64,000 nucleotides of DNA, taken from DIGJ01 sp041821315. Lineage in GTDB: Bacteria; Bacillota; Clostridia; Lachnospirales; Lachnospiraceae. Both the position numbers and the translations under genes were made by a program. A model generated the notes under the pieces. It was given only the letters and a program-made list of their open reading frames with translations. It was not told the DNA's origin and made no database searches. Location of the stretch: the NCBI GenBank assembly GCA_041821315.1, contig JBGUEO010000009.1, positions 72,499 through 136,498 on the forward strand, written 5' to 3'. Positions 17,901 through 26,731 of this stretch are shown piece by piece (positions within the stretch are counted from its first letter, which is position 1; each line of letters starts with the position of its first letter).

Positions 17901-18527
17901 CATAAAATTTTTCGACGGATTTTGGTAGGTACAATTTACCCGGTCTATTTGAAAATTAATACTATTTTTCTTTTGTATTTGAATCAAAAATTCTTCCAAT
18001 GAAGTATTATGGTCAATCCCGTGCAATAAACCATAGTATAACGCTTTCAGCTCTTCCTCTTTCAACAAAACACGCTCAAAATCTGGAGATTCAAATACGT
18101 TAACTGCTTCTTCCCAATTACTATGTGCAAGGTTTGCAAAATGAAATAGATCTTTGATTTTTCCTATTGATGTCGCAATATAAGGTTTTACAATTACAAT
18201 TTTGACACTCACACTCATTTCGCCACAATTACTAACTATATAAATTTTTCCATTAATTTTCCGTCCTGAAACTTCCTTCTTTGCATCATATAAAAATCGG
18301 ACTTCATTTGTTGCTCCAATAAACATTGGATTTGTGATTTTCAGGTTTGAAACAAATGTATAGACAATACCTTTCATATCTTTTTGTTCACTGTTTGAAA
18401 TTACAACCTTTCCAATAAAGGTTTTCCCAGCCTCTACTGTAATCTGAATTGTTTCCTCTGACAAAAAAATATGGGGCAGTTCATACTCAAACTCTTCTTT
18501 TGCTAATTGTCTCATTTTTTCTTTCAA
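14988..18527 (-). CDS. Giant Ig-like/helical-solenoid protein, DUF5717-like (cluster member 1)
   Basis: About 1,179 residues. The N-terminus is beta-rich and Ig-like (HIFLSEETIQITVEAGKTFIGKVVISNS ... GKIYIVSNCGEMSVSVKIVIVKP), with a second such module around residues 225-320. The rest is a long helical solenoid. There is no signal peptide and no membrane span. An open frame reaches 18590, but AGGAGGGG lies 8 bases before the TTG at 18527, which I take as the start (an ATG at 18515 is the alternative). It resembles Lachnospiraceae proteins labelled DUF5717, as I recall. The length suggests a cytoplasmic scaffold. It heads a four-gene unit with an actin/Hsp70-fold protein, a TPR-like protein and a membrane coiled-coil protein. 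Confidence 0.75.
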   Translation of the reverse strand: MKEKMRQLAKEEFEYELPHIFLSEETIQITVEAGKTFIGKVVISNSEQKDMKGIVYTFVSNLKITNPMFIGATNEVRFLYDAKKEVSGRKINGKIYIVSNCGEMSVSVKIVIVKPYIATSIGKIKDLFHFANLAHSNWEEAVNVFESPDFERVLLKEEELKALYYGLLHGIDHNTSLEEFLIQIQKKNSINFQIDRVNCTYQNPSKNFMDQIIIEKDNWGYQSFRVTTDCDFIAIEKDVFTTKNFVGNSYALELLIETDKLRVGNHYGTIYLHSKVETKEVHVLVQLSHPSKEHEKNRKRKELLLIFTQNYLNLRTNQIAYDKYITDLVDLVKHSKDVLSYWSQKLLELHYYIMDHHAGVETLFREMEEQVEAIKEDSLLSYTTYLYLRALYSKKEELINEASSFIGAYYENGFDSWQLLWFLLYLDDQYQKNPEKKWEVIAHCIDVGANSPILFYEACICLESDRKARVYFQKSLHKILAFGIKTNCLSNDLKDLFCFLSEQEGKVLPWIMNGLYLLYETTRSKEVLYTICKLLIQNKKKEQRYFKWFQKGEKEKLKIENLYEYYIYTMQEDFSLKIPTNLILFFQYDNQLSFEKKAFFYAYLIKNKNHDMGSFVIHEKMIRKFAREALKQEKINRNLAILYEEFFQLDDVDERISLAFCKIMFRHELQCDNSKMVGVYVSHKELLKEVYTPLINGTCYIDIFTENPCIIFVDAKGNRFLDMDAYKIVRLFHIHGLSLKCYQYCKNNYMLMLNIFEKIFKYQKQNENSVFVQRRCVLLPTFKDYYKGQCYETLIQYYFDNMETEALTEMLLLSDFNLLRKEFRPNAIYYCMIYDLKDKASFMMSEYGFEGIPINRLIHFCTEEIKIKGMDIKNKFLLDMAYFIFCDGKYNESILTYLILYLEGDSETLLKLWKSCINFDLDAYVLEERILSQVLFTEEQVMKAMEAFKSYYKKGGDETIVRAYLAYTSYKYLINERIACEDLFPIMKKEVFYEESRVGTLALLSYFSKKQTLLKEELAFSEQAISSLTKLGYIFPFYKDFSGKIKLPQQIKDYFYVSYRCNPKKRVRIHYMLAEDDSQADYITKCMKNTYYGIHVIPFLLFKDETLQYYITEDDGSEEIITESIRIDGNRELELEESKFGLINLMLTAKEMKDEKTLLELMEMYIKCNYVEQELIKIL

Positions 18528-18673
18528 GCATTTCCCCTCCTGCTTACCTTTTAAAATCCGACATATAATTTGCAATTTCACTAAAAACAAGTATAATTAC
18601 AAATACAGATAAAATAATTATAACACTGTAGACTCACAACATTCAACACTTTAGGAAAGGAATTTATGTAAAC

Positions 18674-19765
18674 ATGTTAAAACCAAAAGAACAGTTTCAT
18701 GGAAGTGATTTAGAAAAAATAGAACAATTTTATGCTATCAAAAAAGAAGAGATTACCAGCTTTTCAGCAAACGTTAACCCTCTTGGTATTTCCTTCCAAT
18801 TAAAAGAAACCCTTGCTTCTCACATAGATGCCATTACCTCTTATCCAGATAGAGAATACACTTCCCTTCGAACCTCCATTGCTTCCTATGTTGGGGTGAA
18901 TATAGATCGTATTCTTGTTGGAAATGGTTCCACTGAATTAATTTCTTTATTCATTCAGTTTATCCACCCAAAGGATGCCCTAATTGTATCTCCCACCTAT
19001 TCCGAATACGAAAGAGAGATTGCATTAGAAGAAGGCCATTGTCACTATTTTGAATTAAAAGAAATTGAGGATTTTACATTTAATTTGGGGCGTTTTTCCA
19101 ATGAACTGCTTCCTCAAACCGACCTCGTTATTATCTGCAACCCCAATAACCCAACCTCCTCCCATATCACTTCTCGTGATATGGCGTCCATATTAAAACT
19201 CTGTAAACAAAACAATACCTTCGTCTTAGTGGATGAAACCTATGTTGAATTTACAAAAGATATCAATGATATAACTGCCATTCCTCTTACGAACCAATAT
19301 GATAACCTCATCGTATTACGAGGTATTTCGAAATTTTTTGCTGCACCCGGACTTCGTTTAGGCTATGCAATTTGTGGAAATCAAGAACTTTTGACAAACG
19401 TCAATGAAAAAAAGAATCCCTGGACGATAAATTCCCTCGCATCAATTGCAGGCGAAATTATGTTTAAGGATACGAACTATATAAAGGATACTAAAGAATT
19501 GATCTTTGAAGAAAGAAAACGTGTCTGTACTATATTAAAAGAGTCAAAAACATTTAAAGTCTACGAGCCATCTGCTAACTTTGTTTTGCTTCGGATTCTT
19601 CGCAAACATCTCACAGCAAGTGATGTGTTTGATAGCTGCATTCAAAAAGGTCTTATGATTCGAGATTGTTCCACCTTTCCTTTTTTAGATAGCACCTATA
19701 TCCGCTTTTGCTTTATGAATCGTGAGAAAAATGATGAACTACTTGAAGTACTTATGAATTTGTAG
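18674..19765 (+). CDS. PLP-dependent aminotransferase, HisC/CobD-like
   Basis: A 363-residue fold-type I PLP enzyme of the histidinol-phosphate aminotransferase / threonine-phosphate decarboxylase group. Visible motifs: SANVNPLGI near the N-terminus (typical of CobD), GNGSTELISLF, NPNNPTSS, the aspartate in VDETYVEF, the Schiff-base lysine in LRGISKFFAAPGLRLGY, and the arginine near the end (STYIRFCFMN). The N-terminal motif leans to CobD, but there are no cobalamin or histidine genes nearby, so the substrate is uncertain. It is a single gene, divergent from the cluster at 11.7-18.5 kb, and ends at a strong terminator. Confidence 0.8.
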   Translation: MLKPKEQFHGSDLEKIEQFYAIKKEEITSFSANVNPLGISFQLKETLASHIDAITSYPDREYTSLRTSIASYVGVNIDRILVGNGSTELISLFIQFIHPKDALIVSPTYSEYEREIALEEGHCHYFELKEIEDFTFNLGRFSNELLPQTDLVIICNPNNPTSSHITSRDMASILKLCKQNNTFVLVDETYVEFTKDINDITAIPLTNQYDNLIVLRGISKFFAAPGLRLGYAICGNQELLTNVNEKKNPWTINSLASIAGEIMFKDTNYIKDTKELIFEERKRVCTILKESKTFKVYEPSANFVLLRILRKHLTASDVFDSCIQKGLMIRDCSTFPFLDSTYIRFCFMNREKNDELLEVLMNL

Positions 19766-19801
19766 AGCTATTACTTCTAATTAAAATTCTCACAATAAAG
19801 T

Positions 19802-19850
19802 GAATAAAAATAGTTCTCATTTCTATCTGTAATGAGAACTATTTTTATTC
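19802..19850. terminator. Bidirectional terminator with a perfect 20-bp stem
   Basis: Arms at 19802-19821 and 19831-19850 are perfect inverted copies with a 9-base loop. The core AGTTCTCATT/AATGAGAACT is flanked by ATTTTTATT on either reading, giving U-rich tails in both directions. It separates the aminotransferase gene from the convergent aldarate operon. Confidence 0.92.
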
Positions 19851-19881
19851 GTATTCTTTGGTAAGCTTTAAAATATAATGG

Positions 19882-21396
19882 TTACGTAATTGGTGCAGGA
19901 TTAAAAATACAGAAATCATTATGCAGTTGATAAGCTTCTGCAAAGCTTTTTTTTCTGCCACTTGCTACATCAATAATAAGATAGAAAAGTTCCATTCCTA
20001 TTTCTTCAATCGTTGCATCTCCTGTGGCAATTTTACCTGCATTGATATCAATCAAGTCTTGCCACATCTTCTTCATCTCATTCCTAGAACAAACTTTAAT
20101 TACAGGGGCAGCTGCAAGACCGTATGGAGTTCCTCTTCCTGTCATAAATACCTGAAGCGTAATACCCGATGCCAATTGACACGGTCCACACACGATATCA
20201 CTAGCTGGGGTTGCTGCATAAATAAGCCCCTGTTTGCTTGGTCGCTCTGCCGGCGATAAAACTTCCACAATAGGAGACCGTCCAGACTTAGCGATCGATC
20301 CCATGGCTTTTTCTACGATATTGGAGAGCCCACCCATTTTGTTTCCAGGAGTAGGGTTCGCACTCCTGTCTACTTGTGCACGCTCCAAATAATTATCGTA
20401 CCACTTCATTTCTTTCGCTAATTTTTTCCCTACTTCTTCGTTGACACAGCGTTCCGCAATTATATGAACGCCATCTCGAACTTCTGTAACCTCAGAAAAC
20501 ATAACCGTTGCACCAGCTTCTACAAGCATATCAGCCGCATAACCAGCACTTGGATTAGCTGTGACTCCAGAAAAAGCATCACTCCCACCACATTGCATTC
20601 CAATACAAAGTTCTGCTAATGGTAACGTTTCTCTTTTTCTGCTATTCAAAATAAGCAGCTTCTTTTCTGCCATATTCATAAGTGCAGCAACCATCGCCTG
20701 AAAACCTTCAAGTTCTTGTAAAACAATTACATTCTCAGGTTTAATATCTACTTCATCCAAGAGCATTTCAACCGTTAGTTTCTCACAGCCTAAAGATACC
20801 ACCATCAATTCTCCGCCAAAATTAGGGTTCTTTGTCAAATTTTTTAATGCACGGATTGGTATCTTTGCTTCAGGTGCGTTGATAGCAACTCCACACCCAT
20901 ATGCATGATTGATAGCTACAATATCATCTACGTTTTTATATTTTGGAAGCAGTTCATCCTTCATTTTCTTTACTGCCACATTCAAAACACCGGTTACGCA
21001 TTGAACCGTTGTGCTGATTCCTAAGATATTCCTTGTCCCTGCATAACCACCATTTGGATTTTTATATCCATCAAAAGTTCTTACTGGTGCAACTGGCAAA
21101 TCGGTAACCAAATTTTTAGCAAATTCCATATTGTATACCGAAGGTGGATTTGGGAGATAAATCATCGTTTCATTAATCCAGTCACCCTTTTGAATGAAAT
21201 GAATTGCATACCCTAATACGACACCATAGCGAATAATTTTACCGTCTTTTTGTATATCGCATAAAGCTATCTTATGTCCTTGTGGAATTTCTTCATTTGA
21301 AACAACATCATCTAAGACTTTCGTTCCTTTTGCTATAGTATGGATTGTGATGGCTACGTTATCTCTCTCATTTATTTTGATATATGTTTTTTCCAT
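19882..21396 (-). CDS. garD: Galactarate dehydratase
   Basis: A 504-residue UxaA/GarD-family dehydratase. It converts galactarate to 5-keto-4-deoxy-D-glucarate. Long stretches match the E. coli GarD I remember: IPQGHKIALCDI, NHAYGCGVAINAPEAKIPIRAL, NPNFGGELMVVSLGCEKL, MQCGGSDAFSGVTANPSAGYAADMLVEAG, VMFSEVTEVRDGVH, RSANPTPGNKMGGLSNIVEKAMGSIAKSG and the end LHNDFCIFNPAPIT. The SAF-type N-terminal domain and the metal-binding cysteines and histidine are intact. It is the last gene of the aldarate operon. Confidence 0.95.
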   Translation of the reverse strand: MEKTYIKINERDNVAITIHTIAKGTKVLDDVVSNEEIPQGHKIALCDIQKDGKIIRYGVVLGYAIHFIQKGDWINETMIYLPNPPSVYNMEFAKNLVTDLPVAPVRTFDGYKNPNGGYAGTRNILGISTTVQCVTGVLNVAVKKMKDELLPKYKNVDDIVAINHAYGCGVAINAPEAKIPIRALKNLTKNPNFGGELMVVSLGCEKLTVEMLLDEVDIKPENVIVLQELEGFQAMVAALMNMAEKKLLILNSRKRETLPLAELCIGMQCGGSDAFSGVTANPSAGYAADMLVEAGATVMFSEVTEVRDGVHIIAERCVNEEVGKKLAKEMKWYDNYLERAQVDRSANPTPGNKMGGLSNIVEKAMGSIAKSGRSPIVEVLSPAERPSKQGLIYAATPASDIVCGPCQLASGITLQVFMTGRGTPYGLAAAPVIKVCSRNEMKKMWQDLIDINAGKIATGDATIEEIGMELFYLIIDVASGRKKSFAEAYQLHNDFCIFNPAPIT

Positions 21397-21414
21397 AGCA
21401 AGTTGTATCCTTTC

Positions 21415-22896
21415 TTATGATTGTTCCTGTTTCTTGGCTTTTTTGTTATCAAAGATGGCAAATACGATAGAAGCAATAATCAGAGCCCAAATTACCCAAC
21501 CAATTGGTCTTGTAAAGAAGCATGTTAAACTTCCACCGGAACCCTTAATTGAATCAACAAAATATTTTTCTAAATCACGACCTAAAATAAAACCAATTAA
21601 AAATGGTGCAGAAGGAATATTGATTTTACTAAAAATATAGCCAATGACTCCGAACAAGATTAATGTCCAAACATCAAACATATTTCCATTACGAATTGCA
21701 TATGCACCAACTACACACATAAGTATAATAACTGGATAAATACGATTCTTTGGAAGCTTAATAACTTTTGCAATATGTTTGATTGGATAGAACATGGTAA
21801 TAAACATGATGATATTGCATAATGCCAGAGCAAATAAAATCGTATACCATGTTCCTTTATTATTTGTTATAAAAAGTGGACCAACTTGAATACCTTGAAG
21901 CATAAAAGCTCCTATCAATACCGCTGTTGTACTATCACCAGGAATTCCAAGTGATAATAATGGAATCAATGCCCCACCTGTTAAACCATTATTAGCTGAT
22001 TCACTCGCAATTAAACCCTCCACTGCACCACTTCCTAATTTATCTGGTTCTTTCGAAAAGTTTTTTGCCTGTGAATAAGAAAGCAAAGAGGCTGCGCTTC
22101 CACCAACACCTGGAAGAATTCCCATAAAAGTGCCTATCACACTTGAACGAAGCAAATTTACTCCCTGCCCTTTTAAATCCCGAAAGGAAAACTTTTTAGA
22201 TTTATCGCTACTATCGATGTCAAACAGTGCTTTATTTGTTTTCATTCCTTTTTCTGCTTCTTGGAAAATCTGTGCCAATGCAAAGAGTCCTATTAATACT
22301 GGTAGTAATTGAAAACCAGATCGAAGTTCAACTTTTAAAAAGTCAGGAACCATACGAAGTTGATTATTATCCGCAAATGCTCCGATCAAAGAAATTAATA
22401 CTCCTAAGAAACCTGCGAAAATACCCCGAACCATATTTCCTTTCGATAGAGCCGCAATTACCGTCATTGCAAATAGAATAATCAAGAACTTTTCTACTGC
22501 TGAAAACTGAATTGCTAATTTTGCCAATGGAGGTGTAAATAAGCAAAGAGCTACTAAGCTTATCATGCCCCCAATTAATGATGCAGTAATACCTATCTTT
22601 AACGCTTTTTCAGCTTCTCCTCGTTTTGCCATTGGGTAACCATCAAAGCCCGTTGTAATAGAAGAAGGTGTCCCTGGAATATTTAATAGAATTGCCGGAA
22701 TCAATCCTCCACTAATACCTCCCACATATAATCCAAGTAATAAGAATAGAGAGGTATTTAAATCATATGCATAGGTTAATGGCAAAAAGATTGCAATCGC
22801 CATAGTTGCCGTCATTCCAGGTAGTGCACCAAAAATAATGCCAACCAAAACGCCTACTGCTGCCATTACTAGCTGTAACAAGCCAAATTCAATCAT
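21415..22896 (-). CDS. tctA: Tripartite tricarboxylate transporter, large permease TctA
   Basis: A 493-residue membrane protein with about 10-12 spans. Family motifs: FGALPGMTATMAIAIFLPLTY, GGISGGLIPAILLNIPGTPSSITTGFDGYPMAKRGEAEKAL and the inverted copy LRSSVIGTFMGILPGVGGSAASLLSYSQAKNFSKEPDKLGSG. It is the transport channel of the TctCBA system. Known members carry citrate and other carboxylates; here it sits among galactarate/glucarate genes, so aldarates are the inferred substrate. It starts 17 bp after tctB. Confidence 0.93.
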   Translation of the reverse strand: MIEFGLLQLVMAAVGVLVGIIFGALPGMTATMAIAIFLPLTYAYDLNTSLFLLLGLYVGGISGGLIPAILLNIPGTPSSITTGFDGYPMAKRGEAEKALKIGITASLIGGMISLVALCLFTPPLAKLAIQFSAVEKFLIILFAMTVIAALSKGNMVRGIFAGFLGVLISLIGAFADNNQLRMVPDFLKVELRSGFQLLPVLIGLFALAQIFQEAEKGMKTNKALFDIDSSDKSKKFSFRDLKGQGVNLLRSSVIGTFMGILPGVGGSAASLLSYSQAKNFSKEPDKLGSGAVEGLIASESANNGLTGGALIPLLSLGIPGDSTTAVLIGAFMLQGIQVGPLFITNNKGTWYTILFALALCNIIMFITMFYPIKHIAKVIKLPKNRIYPVIILMCVVGAYAIRNGNMFDVWTLILFGVIGYIFSKINIPSAPFLIGFILGRDLEKYFVDSIKGSGGSLTCFFTRPIGWVIWALIIASIVFAIFDNKKAKKQEQS

Positions 22897-22912
22897 TTTG
22901 ATTCACTCCTTT

Positions 22913-23368
22913 CTACGGTAATGTAATGCTAAATACTTCTCCAAACAAGAACCAAATTCCAACTGAGAAGATTACTGAAATAAGCATAGATATACATACC
23001 GAACGAAATCCTATATTTCTTAAATATGATTTTTCTTTGAATGCCTTTGGAATTTCTTTTAGCAGTTCGATGCCAGCGAATAAAAGGTTAAACATGAAAA
23101 TAAAGATAATGCTTGCAATTAAAAACCCCAATTGCTCCATTGCAAATATATAAAAGATAAACAAAACAAGCGTTCCAAATAACTTTATTTTATCCCAATT
23201 TTCTTCGAAGAATTTCTTTCCCGTTACTTGTATAAATGAGCGTTTTTCTTTTTTTGCTTTTACAAATCCCTGAATTAACATCACAATTATCAATATTACT
23301 AAAATCCCCATAATAATCGGAGGGACAATCCAATGTGATGTTGATGGTGTATACTTTACTGTAAACAA
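22913..23368 (-). CDS. tctB: Tripartite tricarboxylate transporter, small permease TctB
   Basis: A 151-residue protein with four hydrophobic spans in the TctB pattern, between tctC and tctA. The start is a TTG at 23368 with AGGAGG 8 bases upstream. TctB sequences are poorly conserved, so the call leans on topology and neighbours. The central segment (FFEENWDKIKLFGTLVLFIFYIFAMEQLGFLIASIIFIFMF) is typical of the family. Confidence 0.87.
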   Translation of the reverse strand: MFTVKYTPSTSHWIVPPIIMGILVILIIVMLIQGFVKAKKEKRSFIQVTGKKFFEENWDKIKLFGTLVLFIFYIFAMEQLGFLIASIIFIFMFNLLFAGIELLKEIPKAFKEKSYLRNIGFRSVCISMLISVIFSVGIWFLFGEVFSITLP

Positions 23369-23418
23369 AACTAGTTCCTCCTTTAAAGGGGGATTAAATT
23401 TAGTAATCCCCCCAAATA

Positions 23419-24447
23419 TTACTGAGTTAAATCATCAAGTGATGGGGCTGATTCAATGAGTGATTGCAATTTATCTCTTTTATCATAGATAAAAGTCTTT
23501 GCTTCTGCGGAATTTAAGTAAGCTGCGCGATAAGACATTGCTTCTAAATCAGATTGGAAGGTTTCATCATTGGATACAGTTTCCATTGCTGTATCCAATT
23601 CATCTACATATTCCTGTGGAATATCTTTCGGAAGATAAATCAGGAAATCTTTAGAGAATCTGAACTCTGCGTCATCCATTGTAATTCCAAGATCTACATA
23701 AGATGGAACATCTATGCCATCAATATTATCGAGCAATCCCATAAATTTCATAGCGATTGTTGCATCATCTGTCTGTGTATAATCATAAAGTGAAGTATAA
23801 TCAGCAAAAATCACATCACAGTTACCATCCCATAATAACTGACATTTATCTGCAGTGGATCCTCCTACTACAACTACGATACGATCTGCTATATCCTGAC
23901 CATAATTTTCAACAACCCACTCATAAAATACAATAAATGCAACATGGGATACCCCTCCTGATTCGCATGCCATACGACAAATTGTATCCGAATTCTCTTT
24001 TAGGTATTCTGGAATTTCTGCTAATGTTTCATATGGTGCATCAACGCTTGCTGCCCAAGCAGCTCCTGGATTTTGGGCAATACGAGGGCCTACTATCATA
24101 TTTTCAAGTGCATATTCGTCACCAAATGCTCCGAATGAAACACCTAAATATGTCATATCATGGAACATCATAATTGTTGTTCCATCTGGTTTGCATGTCT
24201 GCATAGCATCCAATGCCTCTGCTGCCCCAACTGCATCAACTTTTGCAGTTGCATTTAATTCTTTTGCAAGATGTCTAGAAACTGTTTCAGCAATCAAATA
24301 GGAATCTCCTGATGTAGAAGTTGATCCAATTACAACACGAACATTTTTTCCTTCAAATGAGTTTGCTTCTTCTTTTTTTGAGCACCCAGTAATAAGCCCC
24401 GTTACCATTACTGCTGTCATAAATAGCATCATAATTCTCTTTCTCAT
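23419..24447 (-). CDS. tctC: TctC-type substrate-binding lipoprotein
   Basis: A 342-residue lipoprotein: basic start, hydrophobic stretch and lipobox LITGC (Cys about residue 22). It is the solute receptor of the TctCBA system. The mature part is a Bug/TctC-type fold (KNVRVVIGSTSTSGDSYLIAETVSRHLAKELNA; GTTIMMFHDMTYLG). It is more acidic and diverged than proteobacterial receptors. AAGGAG precedes the ATG. It probably binds galactarate or glucarate. Confidence 0.88.
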   Translation of the reverse strand: MRKRIMMLFMTAVMVTGLITGCSKKEEANSFEGKNVRVVIGSTSTSGDSYLIAETVSRHLAKELNATAKVDAVGAAEALDAMQTCKPDGTTIMMFHDMTYLGVSFGAFGDEYALENMIVGPRIAQNPGAAWAASVDAPYETLAEIPEYLKENSDTICRMACESGGVSHVAFIVFYEWVVENYGQDIADRIVVVVGGSTADKCQLLWDGNCDVIFADYTSLYDYTQTDDATIAMKFMGLLDNIDGIDVPSYVDLGITMDDAEFRFSKDFLIYLPKDIPQEYVDELDTAMETVSNDETFQSDLEAMSYRAAYLNSAEAKTFIYDKRDKLQSLIESAPSLDDLTQ

Positions 24448-24474
24448 ACCTTTAATCTCCTTATAAATTTCTCT

Positions 24475-25362
24475 TTAAATTAAATTCATTTCCTTTAACA
24501 CTTTACGAAGTTCTTCTTTTTCTGCTGTTTTTAATTCTGCAATTGGTTCTAAGCATTTTCCAACTGGAAAGCCCTCTTGGACTAATCCCTCCTTAATAAC
24601 AGCAGGAAATGTACCCATGTTACAAGCAATTCTAAGCGGTGCAAGAGTAAACTGCGATTCCAGCGCTCCTTCCAAATCACCTGCTACATACTTATCATAG
24701 ATATCCGCTGCGATTCTTGGGGCTACATTTGCACAAGATGCTATCGCTCCCACTGCTCCATAGCATAATCCTGCGTAAATTAATGTATCTCTTCCAAGTA
24801 ACACATCAAAATTCTCTATATTTTTTGTTAATCTCAAATATTCTTCCGTGTTTGTAAAGTCTCCTGTACTATCTTTTACAGCTATAATATTTTTAATTTT
24901 AGCAAGCCTTGCAACTGTCTTTGGCTCAACTGTTACATTTGTTTTCGGTTTGTTATTATAGATGATTATCGGTAATTTTGTATTGTTTGCAATTGTTTTA
25001 TAAAATTCATATACTTCTTCTTGCGTCTGGGAAACAAACATTGGTGTTAGTACCGATACTGCATCAACACCAACCTCTTCTGCTATTTTTACAAGTTCCA
25101 TGACACCTCTTGTTGTAATATGATTTGCACCTGCATATACAGCGACTCTACCACTTGCTTCCTCCACTGCTACTGTAAGAATGTGCCTTACTTCTTGGTT
25201 TGTAAATGCATAAAATTCTCCGGTCGTGCCAAGCGGAAAAATACCATGAACCCCCTCTTCAATTAAGTGATTAATCATTTGGCGAAAAACTGGTTCATTA
25301 AATTTTCCATCCTCCGTTAGCGGAGTAATGATTGGCGGAATGACTCCGTGTGGTTTAAACAT
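24475..25362 (-). CDS. DapA-family aldolase/dehydratase, probable 5-keto-4-deoxy-glucarate aldolase
   Basis: A 295-residue class I lyase of the dihydrodipicolinate-synthase superfamily. Visible: GTTGEFYAFTNQE at the substrate loop, the catalytic Tyr in LPIIIYNNKPKTN, and the Schiff-base Lys in IIAVKDSTGDF. The operon supplies two dehydratases making 5-keto-4-deoxy-glucarate and also garR and garK, which only help if that intermediate is split to pyruvate and tartronate semialdehyde. No GarL (HpcH/HpaI type) is present, so this enzyme most likely does the cleavage. The alternative, a decarboxylating 5-keto-4-deoxyglucarate dehydratase, would need a 2-oxoglutarate semialdehyde dehydrogenase, which is not seen here. 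Confidence 0.8.
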   Translation of the reverse strand: MFKPHGVIPPIITPLTEDGKFNEPVFRQMINHLIEEGVHGIFPLGTTGEFYAFTNQEVRHILTVAVEEASGRVAVYAGANHITTRGVMELVKIAEEVGVDAVSVLTPMFVSQTQEEVYEFYKTIANNTKLPIIIYNNKPKTNVTVEPKTVARLAKIKNIIAVKDSTGDFTNTEEYLRLTKNIENFDVLLGRDTLIYAGLCYGAVGAIASCANVAPRIAADIYDKYVAGDLEGALESQFTLAPLRIACNMGTFPAVIKEGLVQEGFPVGKCLEPIAELKTAEKEELRKVLKEMNLI

Positions 25363-25374
25363 TTTTTCCTCCTT

Positions 25375-26706
25375 TCATTCGCGTACTAGACATGGTCGTT
25401 TCGCATCAAATTTCCAATGAGGAATCAAATACTGCATTCCAAGTGAATCATCACGACCACCAAGGCAATTCGACTTGTAAACTTCGTTTGCTTTTTTAAT
25501 TTGTTCCATATCTACTTCAATTCCAAGCCCCGGCTTATTAGGAATTGAGATACATCCATCGACAATTTGCAGTGGTTCTTTCGTTAAACGTTCCACACCT
25601 TCTTGCCAAATCCAATGGGTATCAATTGCGTTAATATCACCTGGTACTGCAGCTGCAGCATGGGTAAACATAGCAAGCGAGATGTCAAAATGATTATTGG
25701 AATGTGATCCCCAGGTAAGCCCAAATTCATTGCACATCTGTCCGACTCGAACGGAACCAGCCATTGTCCAAAAATGTGGATCAGCTAGAGGAATATCGAC
25801 CGATTGCAATGCAATCGAATGACACATCTGTCTCCAATCCGTTGCTATCATATTAGTTGCAGTCGGAAGTCCCGTTGCTCTTCTAAATTCAGCTAAAATT
25901 TCACGTCCAGAATAAACGCCTTCTGCTCCACATGGATCTTCACAATAAGTTAAAATTCCATGCATATCCTTACAAAGTTCAATGGCATCTTTCAAAAACC
26001 ACCCTCCATTTGGATCAAGTGTTATTCTTGCTTTTGGAAAAGTTTCTTTCAGTGCTTTTACAGCCTTAATTTCTTCCTTTCCTTCTAAAACACCACCCTT
26101 TAGTTTAAAATCACAAAATCCATATTTATCCTTAGCTGCTTTCGCAAGTGCTACTATTTTTTCAGGCGTCATTGCTTCTTCATGGCGAATTTGATACCAT
26201 TCACAATCCCCATTTGGTTCATCGTCATAGTTCAAATCTGTTTTTTTACGATCCGCAATATAAAAAAGGTATCCTAACATGCGAACCTTATCTCTTTGCA
26301 TTCCATCTCCAAGCAAAGCTGCAACTGGTACATTTAAATACTTACCAAGTAAATCAAGAAGTGGTGTTTCAATTGCAGTAGCAACATGTACTCCTGTTCT
26401 TAAATCAAACGTTTGAGAACCACGAACATCTTCTTCACCTTTTTGTTCTAAATATTTTTTCACCTTTAATACTGTGTTTTTATATTCTCCAATACTTGTC
26501 CCAAGTACTAATTTTTTACATTCTTCCAACGCATTGGTTATTTTTATTCCTCCGGGAACTTCACCCACACCTACTTCACCCATACTATCTGTCAATATCA
26601 CGACATTTCTGGTAAAGTACGGAGCATGTGCCCCACTTAAGTTAAGAAGCATGCAGTCTTTGCCTGCTACTGGATATACTTCCATATTCGTAATAATCGG
26701 TATCAT
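25375..26706 (-). CDS. gudD: Glucarate dehydratase
   Basis: A 443-residue enolase-superfamily enzyme (mandelate-racemase subgroup). It dehydrates glucarate to 5-keto-4-deoxy-glucarate. Motifs: FTRNVVILTDSMGEVGVGEVPGG, the Lys pair in DFKLKGGVLEGKEE, the metal aspartate in ITLDPNGGW, YCEDPCGAE, and the His/Asp pair with TWGSHSNNHFDISLAMFTH. The length fits GudD (about 446). The ATG at 26706 lies 8 bases after AAGGAG; the TTG one codon earlier is less likely. It lies between garR and the DapA-family gene. Confidence 0.95.
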   Translation of the reverse strand: MIPIITNMEVYPVAGKDCMLLNLSGAHAPYFTRNVVILTDSMGEVGVGEVPGGIKITNALEECKKLVLGTSIGEYKNTVLKVKKYLEQKGEEDVRGSQTFDLRTGVHVATAIETPLLDLLGKYLNVPVAALLGDGMQRDKVRMLGYLFYIADRKKTDLNYDDEPNGDCEWYQIRHEEAMTPEKIVALAKAAKDKYGFCDFKLKGGVLEGKEEIKAVKALKETFPKARITLDPNGGWFLKDAIELCKDMHGILTYCEDPCGAEGVYSGREILAEFRRATGLPTATNMIATDWRQMCHSIALQSVDIPLADPHFWTMAGSVRVGQMCNEFGLTWGSHSNNHFDISLAMFTHAAAAVPGDINAIDTHWIWQEGVERLTKEPLQIVDGCISIPNKPGLGIEVDMEQIKKANEVYKSNCLGGRDDSLGMQYLIPHWKFDAKRPCLVRE

Positions 26707-26731
26707 CAACAGTTCTCCTTCACATATATAA

